Positions 7,905-16,144 are shown, counted from the stretch's first letter. The stretch: DNA of 53,549 bases from Bacillota bacterium (GCA_018725565.1 QLUR01000018.1:1-53549), one strand, 5' to 3'. Notes: a model not told the origin generated them from the letters alone. Made by a program: numbers and translations.

Positions 7905-7994
7905 AACAACCACGGGAGCCGAAAACGCCCGTGGTTGTTGAGTTTTTATGGTCGGAGCGACAGGATTTGAACCTGCGGCCTCTTGACCCCCAGT
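7905..7994 (-). repeat. tRNA-Pro 3' half plus terminator (att-like copy 2)
   Basis: This 90-base segment matches 6279-6367 with a single-base indel. Here it forms part of the intact tRNA-Pro gene, so this is the rebuilt side of the presumed integration. Confidence 0.85.
7907..7937 (-). terminator. Terminator hairpin of tRNA-Pro
   Basis: Ten-base stem CAACCACGGG (7907-7916) with CCCGTGGTTG (7928-7937), 11 bases beyond the tRNA CCA end. The T-run after it on the minus strand is weak here; the copy at 6281-6311 is followed by TTTTT. Confidence 0.6.
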
Positions 7995-8025
7995 CAAGCG
8001 CGCTACCAAGCTGCGCCACGCCCCG
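7949..8025 (-). tRNA. tRNA-Pro (GGG)
   Basis: On the minus strand the acceptor CGGGGCG pairs with CGCTCCG (one G-U), the anticodon stem is CTTGA/TCAAG with a CTGGGGG loop, so the anticodon is GGG. The T-arm has GGTTCAAATCC and CCA is encoded (7951-7949). It is the presumed attachment site of the neighbouring element. Confidence 0.95.
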
Positions 8026-8036
8026 AATGTGCTGTA

Positions 8037-8065
8037 ATTATACTACATGGGCGTGTAAAATTCAA
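8037..8065 (-). promoter_or_regulatory. Promoter of tRNA-Pro
   Basis: On the minus strand TTGAAT (8065-8060), a 17-base spacer, and TATAAT (8042-8037). The tRNA begins 11 bases after the -10 box. Confidence 0.75.
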
Positions 8066-8111
8066 TAACCCGCGAGAAAATCCTGTGAACGGGCGTAATT
8101 CCGTTAGGAAT

Positions 8112-8140
8112 TTCACTACAAAAGCACTTCACGGTATGAT
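8112..8140 (+). promoter_or_regulatory. Possible promoter of the nitrilase-like pair
   Basis: TTCACT (8112-8117), 17 bases, TATGAT (8135-8140), about 60 bases before the chosen start. The -10 matches five of six, the -35 four of six. Confidence 0.45.
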
Positions 8141-8200
8141 ATTATCCAGTTGTAACCCTGAGCAAATATCGGCCTTGTGGTGAAAGGCAGGTGTCAGACA

Positions 8201-9085
8201 GTGCAGGCAACCACTCTCTCCTTTGCCGAAAGCTCTTTTTGCTCGCCGGCTGAGTACCAGGTCTGGCTGGAGGCGCGTCTGCCGGCAGGTTCACCGGAGA
8301 TGGGAGCTTTGCTCGTTCTTCCTGCTTACCTGGCACTGCTTGCCGCCTGGCGTTTCGGCGACCTTGGGAATCCTGTAAGTTTTGAAGAAGCAATCTCTTT
8401 GTCTGCCGGGCTGCCGGACCGCTGGCATGAGAACTGGCTGGAACTGCACAGGGTCCTCGCCCGCAGACTTAAGGCCTGGCTTGTGCCCGGCACGGCTTTT
8501 GTAGTTGAACAAGGCCGGCTGTTTCACACCTGCAGTCTATTTTCCCCGGACGGAGACCTTCTTGGCAGCCAACGTCAACTTTTTCTCACTCGCGAGGAGC
8601 GCAAGCTCGGACTCTCCCGCGGCTGCGAGCTGCGGGTGTGGGAGACACCGTTCGGCCGGCTCGGCATCATTGTCGGTACCGACGCCTGGTACCCGGAAGC
8701 CGGCAGGATCCTCGCTCTGCAAGGCGCCGAGATCATTTGCTGCCCCGGAGCGTTGCCGAAAGGAGAAAGCCGTTGGCGGCAGATCAGCGGAATTTGGGCC
8801 CAGGTCCAGCAGAACCAGTTCTTTGCCGTGGAAAGTCAGTTAGTGGCTGATATTGCCGGTCAGGAATTCGCGGCTGAGTCCCTGGTCCATGCCCCATGCG
8901 AGATGACTGAAGGCTGCACTGGAATTGTGGCCCGGGGAGGCCTGTACGGCAGCGCACTGTCCGCAACACTTGACAGAGAAGCACGGCGCAAAGTCATCAC
9001 CAGTTACCCTCTGCTGCGCCTGCTCAGGCCCGGCGCTTACAGTGTCATCACAGAATCAGGAGGTGCAGCGAGTGAAATTCCGTGA
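8201..9085 (+). CDS. Nitrilase-superfamily pseudoenzyme (catalytic triad absent)
   Basis: It has the carbon-nitrogen hydrolase fold pattern and aligns along most of its length with the next gene, but all three catalytic positions differ. Glu is Ala42 (LLVLPAY against LLVFPEL), Lys is Gln126 (SQRQLFLT against FQDKVHLT), and Cys is Gly159 (IIVGTDAWYPE against APVCMDATYFE). Structural landmarks such as TPFGRLG and LQGAEII are kept. It cannot work as a classical nitrilase or amidase; I infer a structural or regulatory partner of its active neighbour, as nitrilases oligomerise. The GTG at 8201 follows AGGCAGGTG at seven bases; GTG 8177 or 8180 have no such signal. The 3' end overlaps the next gene by 14 bases. 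Confidence 0.8.
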   Translation: MQATTLSFAESSFCSPAEYQVWLEARLPAGSPEMGALLVLPAYLALLAAWRFGDLGNPVSFEEAISLSAGLPDRWHENWLELHRVLARRLKAWLVPGTAFVVEQGRLFHTCSLFSPDGDLLGSQRQLFLTREERKLGLSRGCELRVWETPFGRLGIIVGTDAWYPEAGRILALQGAEIICCPGALPKGESRWRQISGIWAQVQQNQFFAVESQLVADIAGQEFAAESLVHAPCEMTEGCTGIVARGGLYGSALSATLDREARRKVITSYPLLRLLRPGAYSVITESGGAASEIP

Positions 9086-10163
9086 GCGGCTGTTCCCCTT
9101 CCGCCTGTCCTGGCAAACACGGCCGGCAGTAGTGGCAGAATATTTGCAGAGCAAAAAAAATATCGTCCGCAGTAATTGCGAAAAATTGGACCCGCGGCAA
9201 GTGGTGGCGGGCGCGGTTCAATTGGAAGTAAAGCTTTTCTCCGATGTTCGGGAATATCTTGACGAGATGCACCGGTTTACTGCTCTGGCTGCCGGGGAAG
9301 GTGTCCAGCTCCTCGTTTTTCCGGAATTAAACTCTTTGCAGCTGCTCGGCCTTATCCCCGGAATCTCAAAACTTGCACAACAAGCAGGTACGGAAGACAC
9401 CGCCGAACTGCCGGTGACGGAACTGTTCCGTCTGGTCGGCCCCGTTTTCGGGCGGATTGTGCGGCAGACCTTCTCTTGGCTGGCACAGGCTTACGGACTG
9501 TACATCATGGCCGGCAGCTTTCTGGTCCCGGACGGCGGGCGGGTGGTTAACCGGGCGCTGCTGTTTGACGCCGGCGGACGGTTAGCGGGCTTTCAAGATA
9601 AGGTGCATCTGACGGTACAGGAGAAAAAATGGGGGCTGACCAGCGGAGACTCGCTGGCCGTTTTCCCCACCCCGCTTGGGGTGTTGGCTGCTCCGGTCTG
9701 CATGGACGCCACTTACTTCGAAACCTTCCGCCTTCTGGAACGTCAGGGAGCCGAGATAGTCATGGTGCCGATAGCCAACCCTGAACAGTATAATTTCTGG
9801 CTGGCGCTGCGCGGTATTTGGCCGCGCGTTCAGGAAAGCACGGTCTATGGCCTTAAAAGCGCTTTGGTCGGCGACTTTCTGGGCTGGAAGCTGACCGGCA
9901 GGGCCGGTATCTTCGCGCCGCTTGAACTGACACAAAACAAAGACGGCGTCCTGGCTGAAACGGTTTCTGCTGTAGGGGAAGGGTTTGTCACTGCTACGCT
10001 TGACCTGGTTGCCCTCCGGCAACTCAAAGACAATCATCCCTACCTAGGTGATATTAACCCAGGACTGGAACAGAAATATTTCCCCGCCATCTACAGCGGT
10101 GCAGTACCCTTCGCTCTTAGCGCGGACGACTGCTCTTTGGCGCGGACTTCTTTTTCCGGATAA
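9072..10163 (+). CDS. Carbon-nitrogen hydrolase (nitrilase superfamily), triad intact
   Basis: A 363-residue amidase/nitrilase-type hydrolase acting on a non-peptide C-N bond; substrate unknown. The Glu-Lys-Cys triad is complete: E85 in LLVFPEL, K177 in FQDKVHLT, C210 in APVCMDA. The chain carries about 45 residues ahead of the domain, longer than most family members. The GTG at 9072 is eight bases after AGGAGG and overlaps the end of the upstream paralog by 14 bases, so translation is coupled and a heteromer is likely. Its last 73 bases overlap the 3' end of the convergent transporter gene. An earlier in-frame ATG at 8925 would lie deep in the neighbour and is not credible. Confidence 0.85.
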   Translation: MKFRERLFPFRLSWQTRPAVVAEYLQSKKNIVRSNCEKLDPRQVVAGAVQLEVKLFSDVREYLDEMHRFTALAAGEGVQLLVFPELNSLQLLGLIPGISKLAQQAGTEDTAELPVTELFRLVGPVFGRIVRQTFSWLAQAYGLYIMAGSFLVPDGGRVVNRALLFDAGGRLAGFQDKVHLTVQEKKWGLTSGDSLAVFPTPLGVLAAPVCMDATYFETFRLLERQGAEIVMVPIANPEQYNFWLALRGIWPRVQESTVYGLKSALVGDFLGWKLTGRAGIFAPLELTQNKDGVLAETVSAVGEGFVTATLDLVALRQLKDNHPYLGDINPGLEQKYFPAIYSGAVPFALSADDCSLARTSFSG

Positions 10164-11422
10164 AATAGAAAGATCAGTCCGCCGGCCAACACAAACAGCA
10201 CTGCCACCAGCGGGGTGAGCCGCACACCAAGAGGTTCTGCAACGGTACTGCCAAAAATCTGGAACAGCAAGCCGGTAGTAAACGTCGAGACACCCAGCAG
10301 CGTTTTTAAGACCAGTCCCTGCGTCCCGAAATACATGGCTTCGCGCCGCTGTCCCGATAAATCCTCTTCCAGGTCGGTAATCGAAGAAAGGATGGCATCA
10401 GGCAGGACAAACAAGCTGGACAGCGGCAACCCGGCCAGCGCCAGAACAAGGTAGGCAAAGGCTACCGGTTCAAGGCCAAATAAGGGTTGCCCCAGGAAAT
10501 AAAACAACGGCAAAATCACGACGAACTGGGCGAAAGAAGCCAGCATCACCTTTTTATGCCCCACCTTTTTTACCAGCAGGTTGACCACGGGGAAAGCCAG
10601 GAAAGCAACACCGAAAGTAGCGGCAAAAAAGGCCGAAACAGCCTCCTTCGGCATACCAAGCAGCACCGTTACATAAAAAGGCAGTGCCAGAGTAATAATG
10701 TTAAAGCCAAACCAGAAGGTGGCGTTACCTGCCAGATAGATACGGAACGCCCTGTTACGCAGCGTCGTGGCGACGGATTCCCGCAGGCCCAGAGTAGATG
10801 GTCGCGCCTCGGCGTATTTTTTTTCCCGTACGAAAAGGGGCAGATACATCAGTAACAGCCCGACCGCGGCCAGACTCCAAATCATACCCTGAAAACCAAG
10901 CCGGGATATCAGCGGACCTGAGCCTACCAGCGCTGCCGCTACCCCCAGCAGGGAAAAAACGGCCCGCAGCGTTGCCAGGTCCACCCGGTCATAGGCGGTG
11001 CGGACCAGTTCCGGCATCAGTGCCAGATATGGGCAGACATAAACTGTAAACAGGAAAAAATAAGCTGCCGTCAATATCAGCAGATATACCATGTTCAGAA
11101 GGCCGTGAGCCGGCGCCGGCGGGTGGAACAGCGCCACAAAAGCAAGTACATAAGCTATCCCGCCTGCCAGCAGGAACGGAGTGCGTCTGCCAAGCGCACT
11201 CCGGCAATTGTCGGACCAGAAACCGACAAGCGGGTCGGCCAGAGCATCAATCACCCGGCCAAAAACGAGGATAGCGCCGAAAGCGGCCGGCAACATCAAC
11301 GGGACAGCGCCTTCCACATAAAAAAACATCAGCCAGGTCACGACCAGGCGATCCAGCATTGCCCAGCCGGCTGAAGAAGCGGCATACAGCAGCTTACCGG
11401 AGGTTGGCAAATTTTTGCTCAT
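10091..11422 (-). CDS. GPH-type MFS sugar:cation symporter
   Basis: A membrane transporter of the glycoside-pentoside-hexuronide:cation symporter branch of the major facilitator superfamily (MelB-like), with about twelve hydrophobic segments over 443 residues. The landmark RVIDALADPLVGFWSD near residue 55, followed by GRRTPFLLAGG, is typical and holds the cation-binding Asp pattern. The cargo is probably a sugar or glycoside, supported only by the glycosidase-like gene just upstream: its stop (11426-11424) is one base from this ATG, and AGGAGG inside that gene's end serves as ribosome binding site. The C-terminal tail is charged and its last codons overlap the nitrilase gene on the other strand. 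Confidence 0.82.
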   Translation of the reverse strand: MSKNLPTSGKLLYAASSAGWAMLDRLVVTWLMFFYVEGAVPLMLPAAFGAILVFGRVIDALADPLVGFWSDNCRSALGRRTPFLLAGGIAYVLAFVALFHPPAPAHGLLNMVYLLILTAAYFFLFTVYVCPYLALMPELVRTAYDRVDLATLRAVFSLLGVAAALVGSGPLISRLGFQGMIWSLAAVGLLLMYLPLFVREKKYAEARPSTLGLRESVATTLRNRAFRIYLAGNATFWFGFNIITLALPFYVTVLLGMPKEAVSAFFAATFGVAFLAFPVVNLLVKKVGHKKVMLASFAQFVVILPLFYFLGQPLFGLEPVAFAYLVLALAGLPLSSLFVLPDAILSSITDLEEDLSGQRREAMYFGTQGLVLKTLLGVSTFTTGLLFQIFGSTVAEPLGVRLTPLVAVLFVLAGGLIFLFYPEKEVRAKEQSSALRAKGTAPL

Positions 11423-11423
11423 G

Positions 11424-13268
11424 TTATTCCCCTCCTGCCTTCATTTCACGACCCAAGGTGTGCCAGAGCGCAAACGCCAGGAAGCCGGCGCCTGAGGCAA
11501 AGGCCTGCCCGGTGGAAGCACGGCCGTTTACGGGCTCGACCGTTTCACAGAAATAGCCGCTGTCCATCACCGCCCGGCGGAAAAATTTCTCCTGTCCCAG
11601 GTTAAGTGCCAACAGGTCGTTTACGGCGTGCAGCGGCCAGGGATTGGATGCATGGCGGGAGGCAGCGCCGGAAATGTTCCTCCCGGCAGCGAAAAACGGG
11701 TTATGCCGGGAATGTATCCAGCGCACAGTATTCAGAAACACCAGGTCATCTTTTGTGCAAAAGCCGTAATGCGGCAGTAATTGCAAGCTCCCCGGCGGGT
11801 TGTCGTACAACTCGTAATTTCCTTTACCATTCACAGCCCAGGCAAACATAGGCCCAAACGGGCCATCCACCACCCCGTGCCGCAGGATTGCTGCGCGCAA
11901 GTCGCCGGCCATAAGGGTCATTCTTTGCGGAAATGTTAAGCCGTTTTCCTGCAGGCCGGCCAGAAAGGAGAGAGCCCTCTCCGCCAAGGCGTTGTCATAC
12001 ACCAGAAAAGGATAGCTTGGCTGGTCGTCAGATGGATCCAGGAAGGTGGCATACAGGCCAGTTTCCCTGTCCCTGGCCGCCAGCAGCTTTCCGGCAGCGG
12101 TCACCAGACCGTCTTCCATTGTATTCTCCCGTAACAGGGAAATATCACCCGTCTGCTGCAGATAGATTTTTAAAGCTAAAAAGTAAGCGGCCAGCTGGTC
12201 AAGCTCAAATCCGGGATAAAGCAATACCCCATTGATATAGTGGGCATGTTCCCCCGCCCGCTCCAGATGACGCGAAAAAACGGTCAACAGCAACTCCCGG
12301 GCCGTTTTCCGGTCCGCCAGCAGAACCCCGGGGAAACTCCACAGCAGGCAGTCCCTGCCCCAAAAAGCAGCACTGACATAATAGCGCGGGCTGCGGGAAG
12401 TAACCGCTGCCAGCTGGTCGGTATCAACCGTCCTGCCGAGCGCAAAAAAATAATTAAAAAAAAGGTTGCGGTTGGCTAACGCCCTAAAACGCTGCAGAGG
12501 CAAAACACGCGCGGCCAGCCAGCCTTCTGTTGCAGCCAGCAAAACCTGCGCTCCACGGCGGCGCAGATCAACGGTTGTGGTGGCCGCCCCACTTCCTTCG
12601 ATATTTACCGCCAGGTACAGCGGTAAGGTAAAGCTCTCGCCGGGTGCCAGTTCAACCGTCATGCCTCCTCTTGCCTCCGCTGTCTTGCCTGCTGTTACGG
12701 TGCAGCACCAAGGGCGCCCGCCCTCCAGCGACAAGGCCAGTGCGGCCAGCGGAACCTCCCGGCCCGCTAGTAACACCAGGCTTTTTGTCCACTCATCCCA
12801 CTCCATTCGGCAACGGCCGACAGGAACAGTCCGGAAAATCCGCCTGCTTACACCAGCGCAACAGACCTTAAAGCCCGCCTCGGCAGTCAGCGGTTCGCCA
12901 CCGGCATTTCTCACTTCCAGTAAATATACGGCCCCGCGGTGTCCCGGCGGAGCAAATATTTTCCCCCGCACGGCAAGAACGCCGGCTTGGCCGGAAAAAA
13001 CAGGCAGCCAGAAAAAGCGGCTGCTCCAGATCATTTTTTTTAACGGCACATCTTGCCCGTTTATTTTGCAATAAGGCGCCAGCAGCGCTTTTCCCCCCTT
13101 ACCGGTAAACTCCAGCAAGGAAAGCGCCCCCATGTGCAGGACGTTAACAGAACCGAGCCCGGCGTCCTGTGGGTCGATGTCCGGAAACGACAGGTACTCG
13201 TTGCCATGAACGAGCCATGTCTTATAAGCTTTCGCTGCCACCGGAACAGTGAGAATTTCTTCGCTCAT
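11424..13268 (-). CDS. Glycosidase-like (alpha/alpha)6-barrel protein
   Basis: A 614-residue soluble protein. The first half (to about 260) is beta-rich, and the second looks like an alpha/alpha-toroid of the six-hairpin glycosidase type, with AAFWGRDCLLWSFPGVLL near residue 310 resembling the acid-bearing segment of amylo-1,6-glucosidase and GH125-like enzymes. I infer action on an oligosaccharide imported by the coupled symporter, but I cannot point to both catalytic acids, so hydrolase, phosphorylase and mannosidase remain possible. No signal peptide is seen, so it is cytoplasmic. Start chosen at ATG 13268, preceded by GGAGG; an ATG four codons earlier lies in that signal. Confidence 0.65.
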   Translation of the reverse strand: MSEEILTVPVAAKAYKTWLVHGNEYLSFPDIDPQDAGLGSVNVLHMGALSLLEFTGKGGKALLAPYCKINGQDVPLKKMIWSSRFFWLPVFSGQAGVLAVRGKIFAPPGHRGAVYLLEVRNAGGEPLTAEAGFKVCCAGVSRRIFRTVPVGRCRMEWDEWTKSLVLLAGREVPLAALALSLEGGRPWCCTVTAGKTAEARGGMTVELAPGESFTLPLYLAVNIEGSGAATTTVDLRRRGAQVLLAATEGWLAARVLPLQRFRALANRNLFFNYFFALGRTVDTDQLAAVTSRSPRYYVSAAFWGRDCLLWSFPGVLLADRKTARELLLTVFSRHLERAGEHAHYINGVLLYPGFELDQLAAYFLALKIYLQQTGDISLLRENTMEDGLVTAAGKLLAARDRETGLYATFLDPSDDQPSYPFLVYDNALAERALSFLAGLQENGLTFPQRMTLMAGDLRAAILRHGVVDGPFGPMFAWAVNGKGNYELYDNPPGSLQLLPHYGFCTKDDLVFLNTVRWIHSRHNPFFAAGRNISGAASRHASNPWPLHAVNDLLALNLGQEKFFRRAVMDSGYFCETVEPVNGRASTGQAFASGAGFLAFALWHTLGREMKAGGE

Positions 13269-13388
13269 CCCGGCCTCCATTTTCAGAAATGTACGCTAAT
13301 TAGCAATACACTTATTCCACCTCCGGGAAAGAAATTCCTGCCAAGGGAGGCAGCAATACCTGTAAAACAGTGGCGGAAATAGAAATTT

Positions 13389-13414
13389 CAAGGGACACCA
13401 TAAGGTGTCCCTTG
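13389..13414 (-). terminator. Terminator after bioY
   Basis: Eleven-base perfect stem CAAGGGACACC/GGTGTCCCTTG with an ATAA loop, 16 bases past the bioY stop. The bases after it on the minus strand (AAATTTCTATTTCC) are only moderately T-rich. Confidence 0.65.
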
Positions 13415-13430
13415 ACAATATTTTCTTTAA

Positions 13431-13985
13431 TTATTTGGGCTGGAGATGGGCGGTCAGGTTTCTGGCCAGCACGGCGCGCACAATAACAGCAGAAGCGGCG
13501 ACCTTCAAAATATCACCCGGAATAAACGGCCACATGGACGCCAACGCCCTGGCGGGCGTCATACCGGTGACGACAGAGAGCTGTACCACTCCTGGAAGAT
13601 AAATGAGCGCGATTCCTCCGACAGCTATGGCTAACAAAAGATAGGGCAGTGACGGTTGCGGGCGTTTCTCCAGCAGCTTGCCTATAACATAGGCTCCGAG
13701 GACAAAACCGAAAAGAAAACCGCCAGTCGGACCGAGCAGTACGCCAAGTCCGGCCCTCCCTTGAGCGAATACCGGCAGGCCAACAGCCCCCAGCAGGATA
13801 TAGATTATCTGGCTGAAAGCGCCAAGTCTTGCCCCCAGTAGTGCGCCGGCCAGCATTACCGCCATAGTCTGACCGGTAATCGGCACCGGGATAACCCCGG
13901 CCGGGATGGAAATCTGCGCCATGACCGCAGTCAGCGCCGCGAAGAGAGCCACAAGCACCATTTCACGGGTAGTCAATTTTTGCAA
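13431..13985 (-). CDS. bioY: BioY biotin transporter (ECF S-component)
   Basis: Integral membrane biotin-binding subunit of an energy-coupling-factor transporter, 184 residues with about six hydrophobic segments. Landmarks: ISIPAGVIPVPITGQTMAV near the N terminus and LGPTGGFLFGFVLGA in the middle. No ATPase or T-component genes are adjacent, so it would use shared modules or act alone. The TTG start at 13985 has AAAGGAG eight bases upstream. Regulation is visible: a BirA-type operator covers its promoter at 14014-14067. It stands as a single-gene transcription unit between two terminators. Confidence 0.93.
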   Translation of the reverse strand: MQKLTTREMVLVALFAALTAVMAQISIPAGVIPVPITGQTMAVMLAGALLGARLGAFSQIIYILLGAVGLPVFAQGRAGLGVLLGPTGGFLFGFVLGAYVIGKLLEKRPQPSLPYLLLAIAVGGIALIYLPGVVQLSVVTGMTPARALASMWPFIPGDILKVAASAVIVRAVLARNLTAHLQPK

Positions 13986-14013
13986 TGTAAGTTCTCCTTT
14001 GCGATTTTTGACG

Positions 14014-14067
14014 ATTATAGCATAGCGCCGCCTTGAATGTCAACCATCTTTAATATTTTGGTTAACA
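14014..14067 (-). promoter_or_regulatory. BirA operator overlapping the bioY promoter
   Basis: Inverted repeat TGTCAACC (14038-14045), 14 bases, GGTTAACA (14060-14067), matching the Firmicutes biotin-repressor pattern TTGTTAACC-N14/15-GGTTAACAA with one arm mismatch. On the minus strand the TTGACA -35 (14043-14038) lies inside one arm and TATAAT (14019-14014) follows after 18 bases, so bound BirA would block RNA polymerase. Confidence 0.85.
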
Positions 14068-14100
14068 AAGATAGTCTGCCCTGATGAGCAGACTATCTTT
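14067..14100 (-). terminator. Terminator after the NYN gene
   Basis: Perfect 13-base stem AAAGATAGTCTGC/GCAGACTATCTTT with an eight-base loop, 24 bases past the NYN-gene stop. It directly abuts the BirA operator; on the minus strand it ends in TTTGTT. Confidence 0.7.
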
Positions 14101-14123
14101 CTCCAAAAATAGCGTCCGGGCCT

Positions 14124-14885
14124 CTATTTTTCCTGGGCAAAGCCCACAACAACGTAAGTCCCGCTGCGAGGGTCGGTGCGCAGCTCGATAAAGCCTTTTT
14201 TCTGCGCATCCTCCAGCAGTTCGGAAAAAGACCGGTAACCGTAGGAAGACTCGCTGAACGAGGGGCGTTTGCGTTTCATGGTGTCTTTGACCATGGAAGA
14301 CCAGAGGGACTCTTTGTTCTCCCTGATAAGCGCTATTATGGATTCAAACAGCAGGCTGAAGGCCGGATGTTTTTCCTTAGGCACCTTGCTGTCCAGTTTG
14401 GGCGGCTGGAACTCGCCTAGCACCAGGTCTTCGTAATAAATGAATTCGTCGCAGTTGTCGCTGAGCAGTGCCGAAGTGGACGAGCGCATGCCCAGGCCAA
14501 TCACATGCTTACCGTTCTCCTTCAGCTTGGAAACAAGCGGGGAAAAGTCGCTGTCCCCGGAGATAATGGCAAAAGTATCGATATGTTCCTTGGAGTAGCA
14601 AAGGTCGATGGCATCCACGGCCAGGCGGATATCAGCCGAGTTTTTGCCGGTCGAGGTACGCTTCGGGATTTCTATCAGCTCAATTGCCGCCTCGTGAAAG
14701 GGCTGTTTGTATTTGGTAAACCTGCTCCAGTCAGCGTATGCCTTCTTAACAATAACCTTACCTTTTTCCACCAGGCGTTCCAGCACTTTTTGGATGTCAA
14801 AATCCGGCTCTTTGCGTCCCTGTATACCCATAGCGATATTTTCAAAGTCTACAAACATGGCTAAAGTATGCTCCCGTTCGTTCAT
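14124..14885 (-). CDS. NYN-domain RNase with LOTUS/OST-HTH domain
   Basis: A cytoplasmic protein of 253 residues. The first 150 form a NYN (LabA/DUF88) PIN-like nuclease domain with acidic landmarks AMFVDFENI near the start, KNSADIRLAVDA and FAIISGDSDFSPLV. The last 75 residues fit a LOTUS/OST-HTH domain that binds RNA, ending in an SFSELLEDAQKKGFIEL-type helix-turn. The conserved acids suggest an active metal-dependent RNase; the target is unknown. The ATG at 14885 is preceded by AGAGGTG; a TTG eight codons earlier has no signal. It follows the aldolase gene after 30 bases and is likely co-transcribed with it. Confidence 0.88.
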   Translation of the reverse strand: MNEREHTLAMFVDFENIAMGIQGRKEPDFDIQKVLERLVEKGKVIVKKAYADWSRFTKYKQPFHEAAIELIEIPKRTSTGKNSADIRLAVDAIDLCYSKEHIDTFAIISGDSDFSPLVSKLKENGKHVIGLGMRSSTSALLSDNCDEFIYYEDLVLGEFQPPKLDSKVPKEKHPAFSLLFESIIALIRENKESLWSSMVKDTMKRKRPSFSESSYGYRSFSELLEDAQKKGFIELRTDPRSGTYVVVGFAQEK

Positions 14886-14915
14886 CCGGCACCTCTTCTC
14901 CTCCGACAATTTTTT

Positions 14916-15983
14916 TCAGGCCACGGTGATGTTTTGGTCAAGGTAAACGTCCTGAATGGCATGAAGCAACTTAATTCCTCCGCCCAGCGGGCGTTGAAAA
15001 GCCTTTCGCCCGGAAATCAAACCCATGCCGCCGGCCCGCTTGTTGATTACGGCGGTCCGCACCGCCTCAGCCAAGTCATTCTGACCTGACGGCCCGCCTG
15101 AATTGATCAGGCCGATCCGTCCCATATAACAGTTAACCACCTGATAGCGGGTCAGGTCAATGGGGTGCGCCGTAGTCAGTTCGCTGTACACTTTTTTATG
15201 TGTCTTGCCGAACTCTTTTCCGGACAGGCGGCTGACGGCCGGATAACCTTCATTCGTTTCAGGCAGCTTCTGCTTGATAATGTCGGCTTCGATCGTTACT
15301 CCCAAATGGTTGCCCTGGCCGGTCAGGTCTGCGGCCGTGTGATAGTCCGCACCATCGATTTTAAAGGATGGGTTGCGCAGGTAACACCACAGCACCGTAA
15401 ACATGCCAAGTTCGTGAGCCTGTTGGAACGCTTCGGAAACTTCCTGAATCTGGCGGCGCGACTCGGCTGACCCAAAATATACAGTGGCACCGACAGCCAC
15501 TGCCCCCAGATTCCAGGCCTGTCTGACGCCGGCGAACATCACCTGGTCGTAGTGATTGGGATACGAAAGAAACTCGTTATGGTTCAGCTTAACAAGAAAG
15601 GGGATTTTGTGGGCGTATTTTCTGGCCACCGCTCCCAGCACACCGAGCGTGGAAGCCACCGCGTTGCATCCCCCCTCCAGCGCCAGCCGGACAATATTCT
15701 CCGGGTCAAAGTAAGCCGGGTTGGGGGCAAAGGAAGCACCGGCCGAATGTTCGATCCCCTGATCCACCGGCAGGATAGAAACATACCCTGTGCCGGCCAG
15801 CCTACCCTGAGCAAAGAATTGCTGCAGGCTGCGCAGCACCGGTGTGGGCCGGTCGGACAAAACAAAAACACGCTCCAGAAAATCCGGCCCGGGCAGATGA
15901 AGTTGTTCTTTGGGCACCGTCCGGCAAACGTGACAAAGCAACGATTCTCCTTCACCTCCCAGCATTTCCAAGAGATCGCTCAC
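14916..15983 (-). CDS. fbaB: Class I fructose-bisphosphate aldolase (DhnA/FbaB type)
   Basis: Splits fructose 1,6-bisphosphate into glyceraldehyde 3-phosphate and dihydroxyacetone phosphate, or makes it in gluconeogenesis, via a Schiff-base Lys. At 355 residues it matches the E. coli FbaB length. Landmarks: [13 protein letters not shown] near residue 70, LVKLNHNEF, and [10 protein letters not shown], which probably holds the Schiff-base Lys. The motif [13 protein letters not shown] follows near the phosphate site. The start is GTG 15983 or the TTG just before it at 15986, both behind AAGGAGG. With the phosphofructokinase and pyruvate kinase at 38-41 kb it covers key glycolytic steps. Confidence 0.9.
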   Translation of the reverse strand: MSDLLEMLGGEGESLLCHVCRTVPKEQLHLPGPDFLERVFVLSDRPTPVLRSLQQFFAQGRLAGTGYVSILPVDQGIEHSAGASFAPNPAYFDPENIVRLALEGGCNAVASTLGVLGAVARKYAHKIPFLVKLNHNEFLSYPNHYDQVMFAGVRQAWNLGAVAVGATVYFGSAESRRQIQEVSEAFQQAHELGMFTVLWCYLRNPSFKIDGADYHTAADLTGQGNHLGVTIEADIIKQKLPETNEGYPAVSRLSGKEFGKTHKKVYSELTTAHPIDLTRYQVVNCYMGRIGLINSGGPSGQNDLAEAVRTAVINKRAGGMGLISGRKAFQRPLGGGIKLLHAIQDVYLDQNITVA

Positions 15984-16144
15984 CAAAAACCCTCCTTTAA
16001 ATTTAATGACTTTTCCGATACAACTCCTTGCGTCATTGCCTGTCTGCCGTAGTCCTGCGCTTTTTAGCCGCCTAAGGCAGGATTTACTGCAGGCTTACCG
16101 AAGATTTAATGCAAATATTTATCGTTAAAGAGGAGGTCATAACT

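Larger units (their letters stand above)
6279..7994. mobile_element. Remnant of an integrated element at tRNA-Pro
   Basis: Direct repeats of the tRNA-Pro 3' half bound about 1.6 kb that holds only two toxin-antitoxin modules and no integrase. Both ends also carry tandem 11-base-period repeats just inside the repeats (6506-6526 and 7857-7878), as expected for arm-type integrase binding sites. The intact tRNA at 7949-8025 is rebuilt at the right end, so the boundary lies at or near the anticodon loop. I infer a decayed integrative element whose stability modules survived. The alternative is local duplication of the tRNA end. Confidence 0.65.

Noticed and set aside
7762-8019. An 85-codon open frame on the minus strand over tRNA-Pro
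   Set aside because: [19 protein letters not shown] is translated tRNA-Pro, a common false gene.
8925-9071. An N-terminal extension of the active nitrilase-like protein from ATG 8925
   Set aside because: It lies inside the upstream paralog, has no ribosome binding site, and its residues do not match the family; GTG 9072 has AGGAGG.
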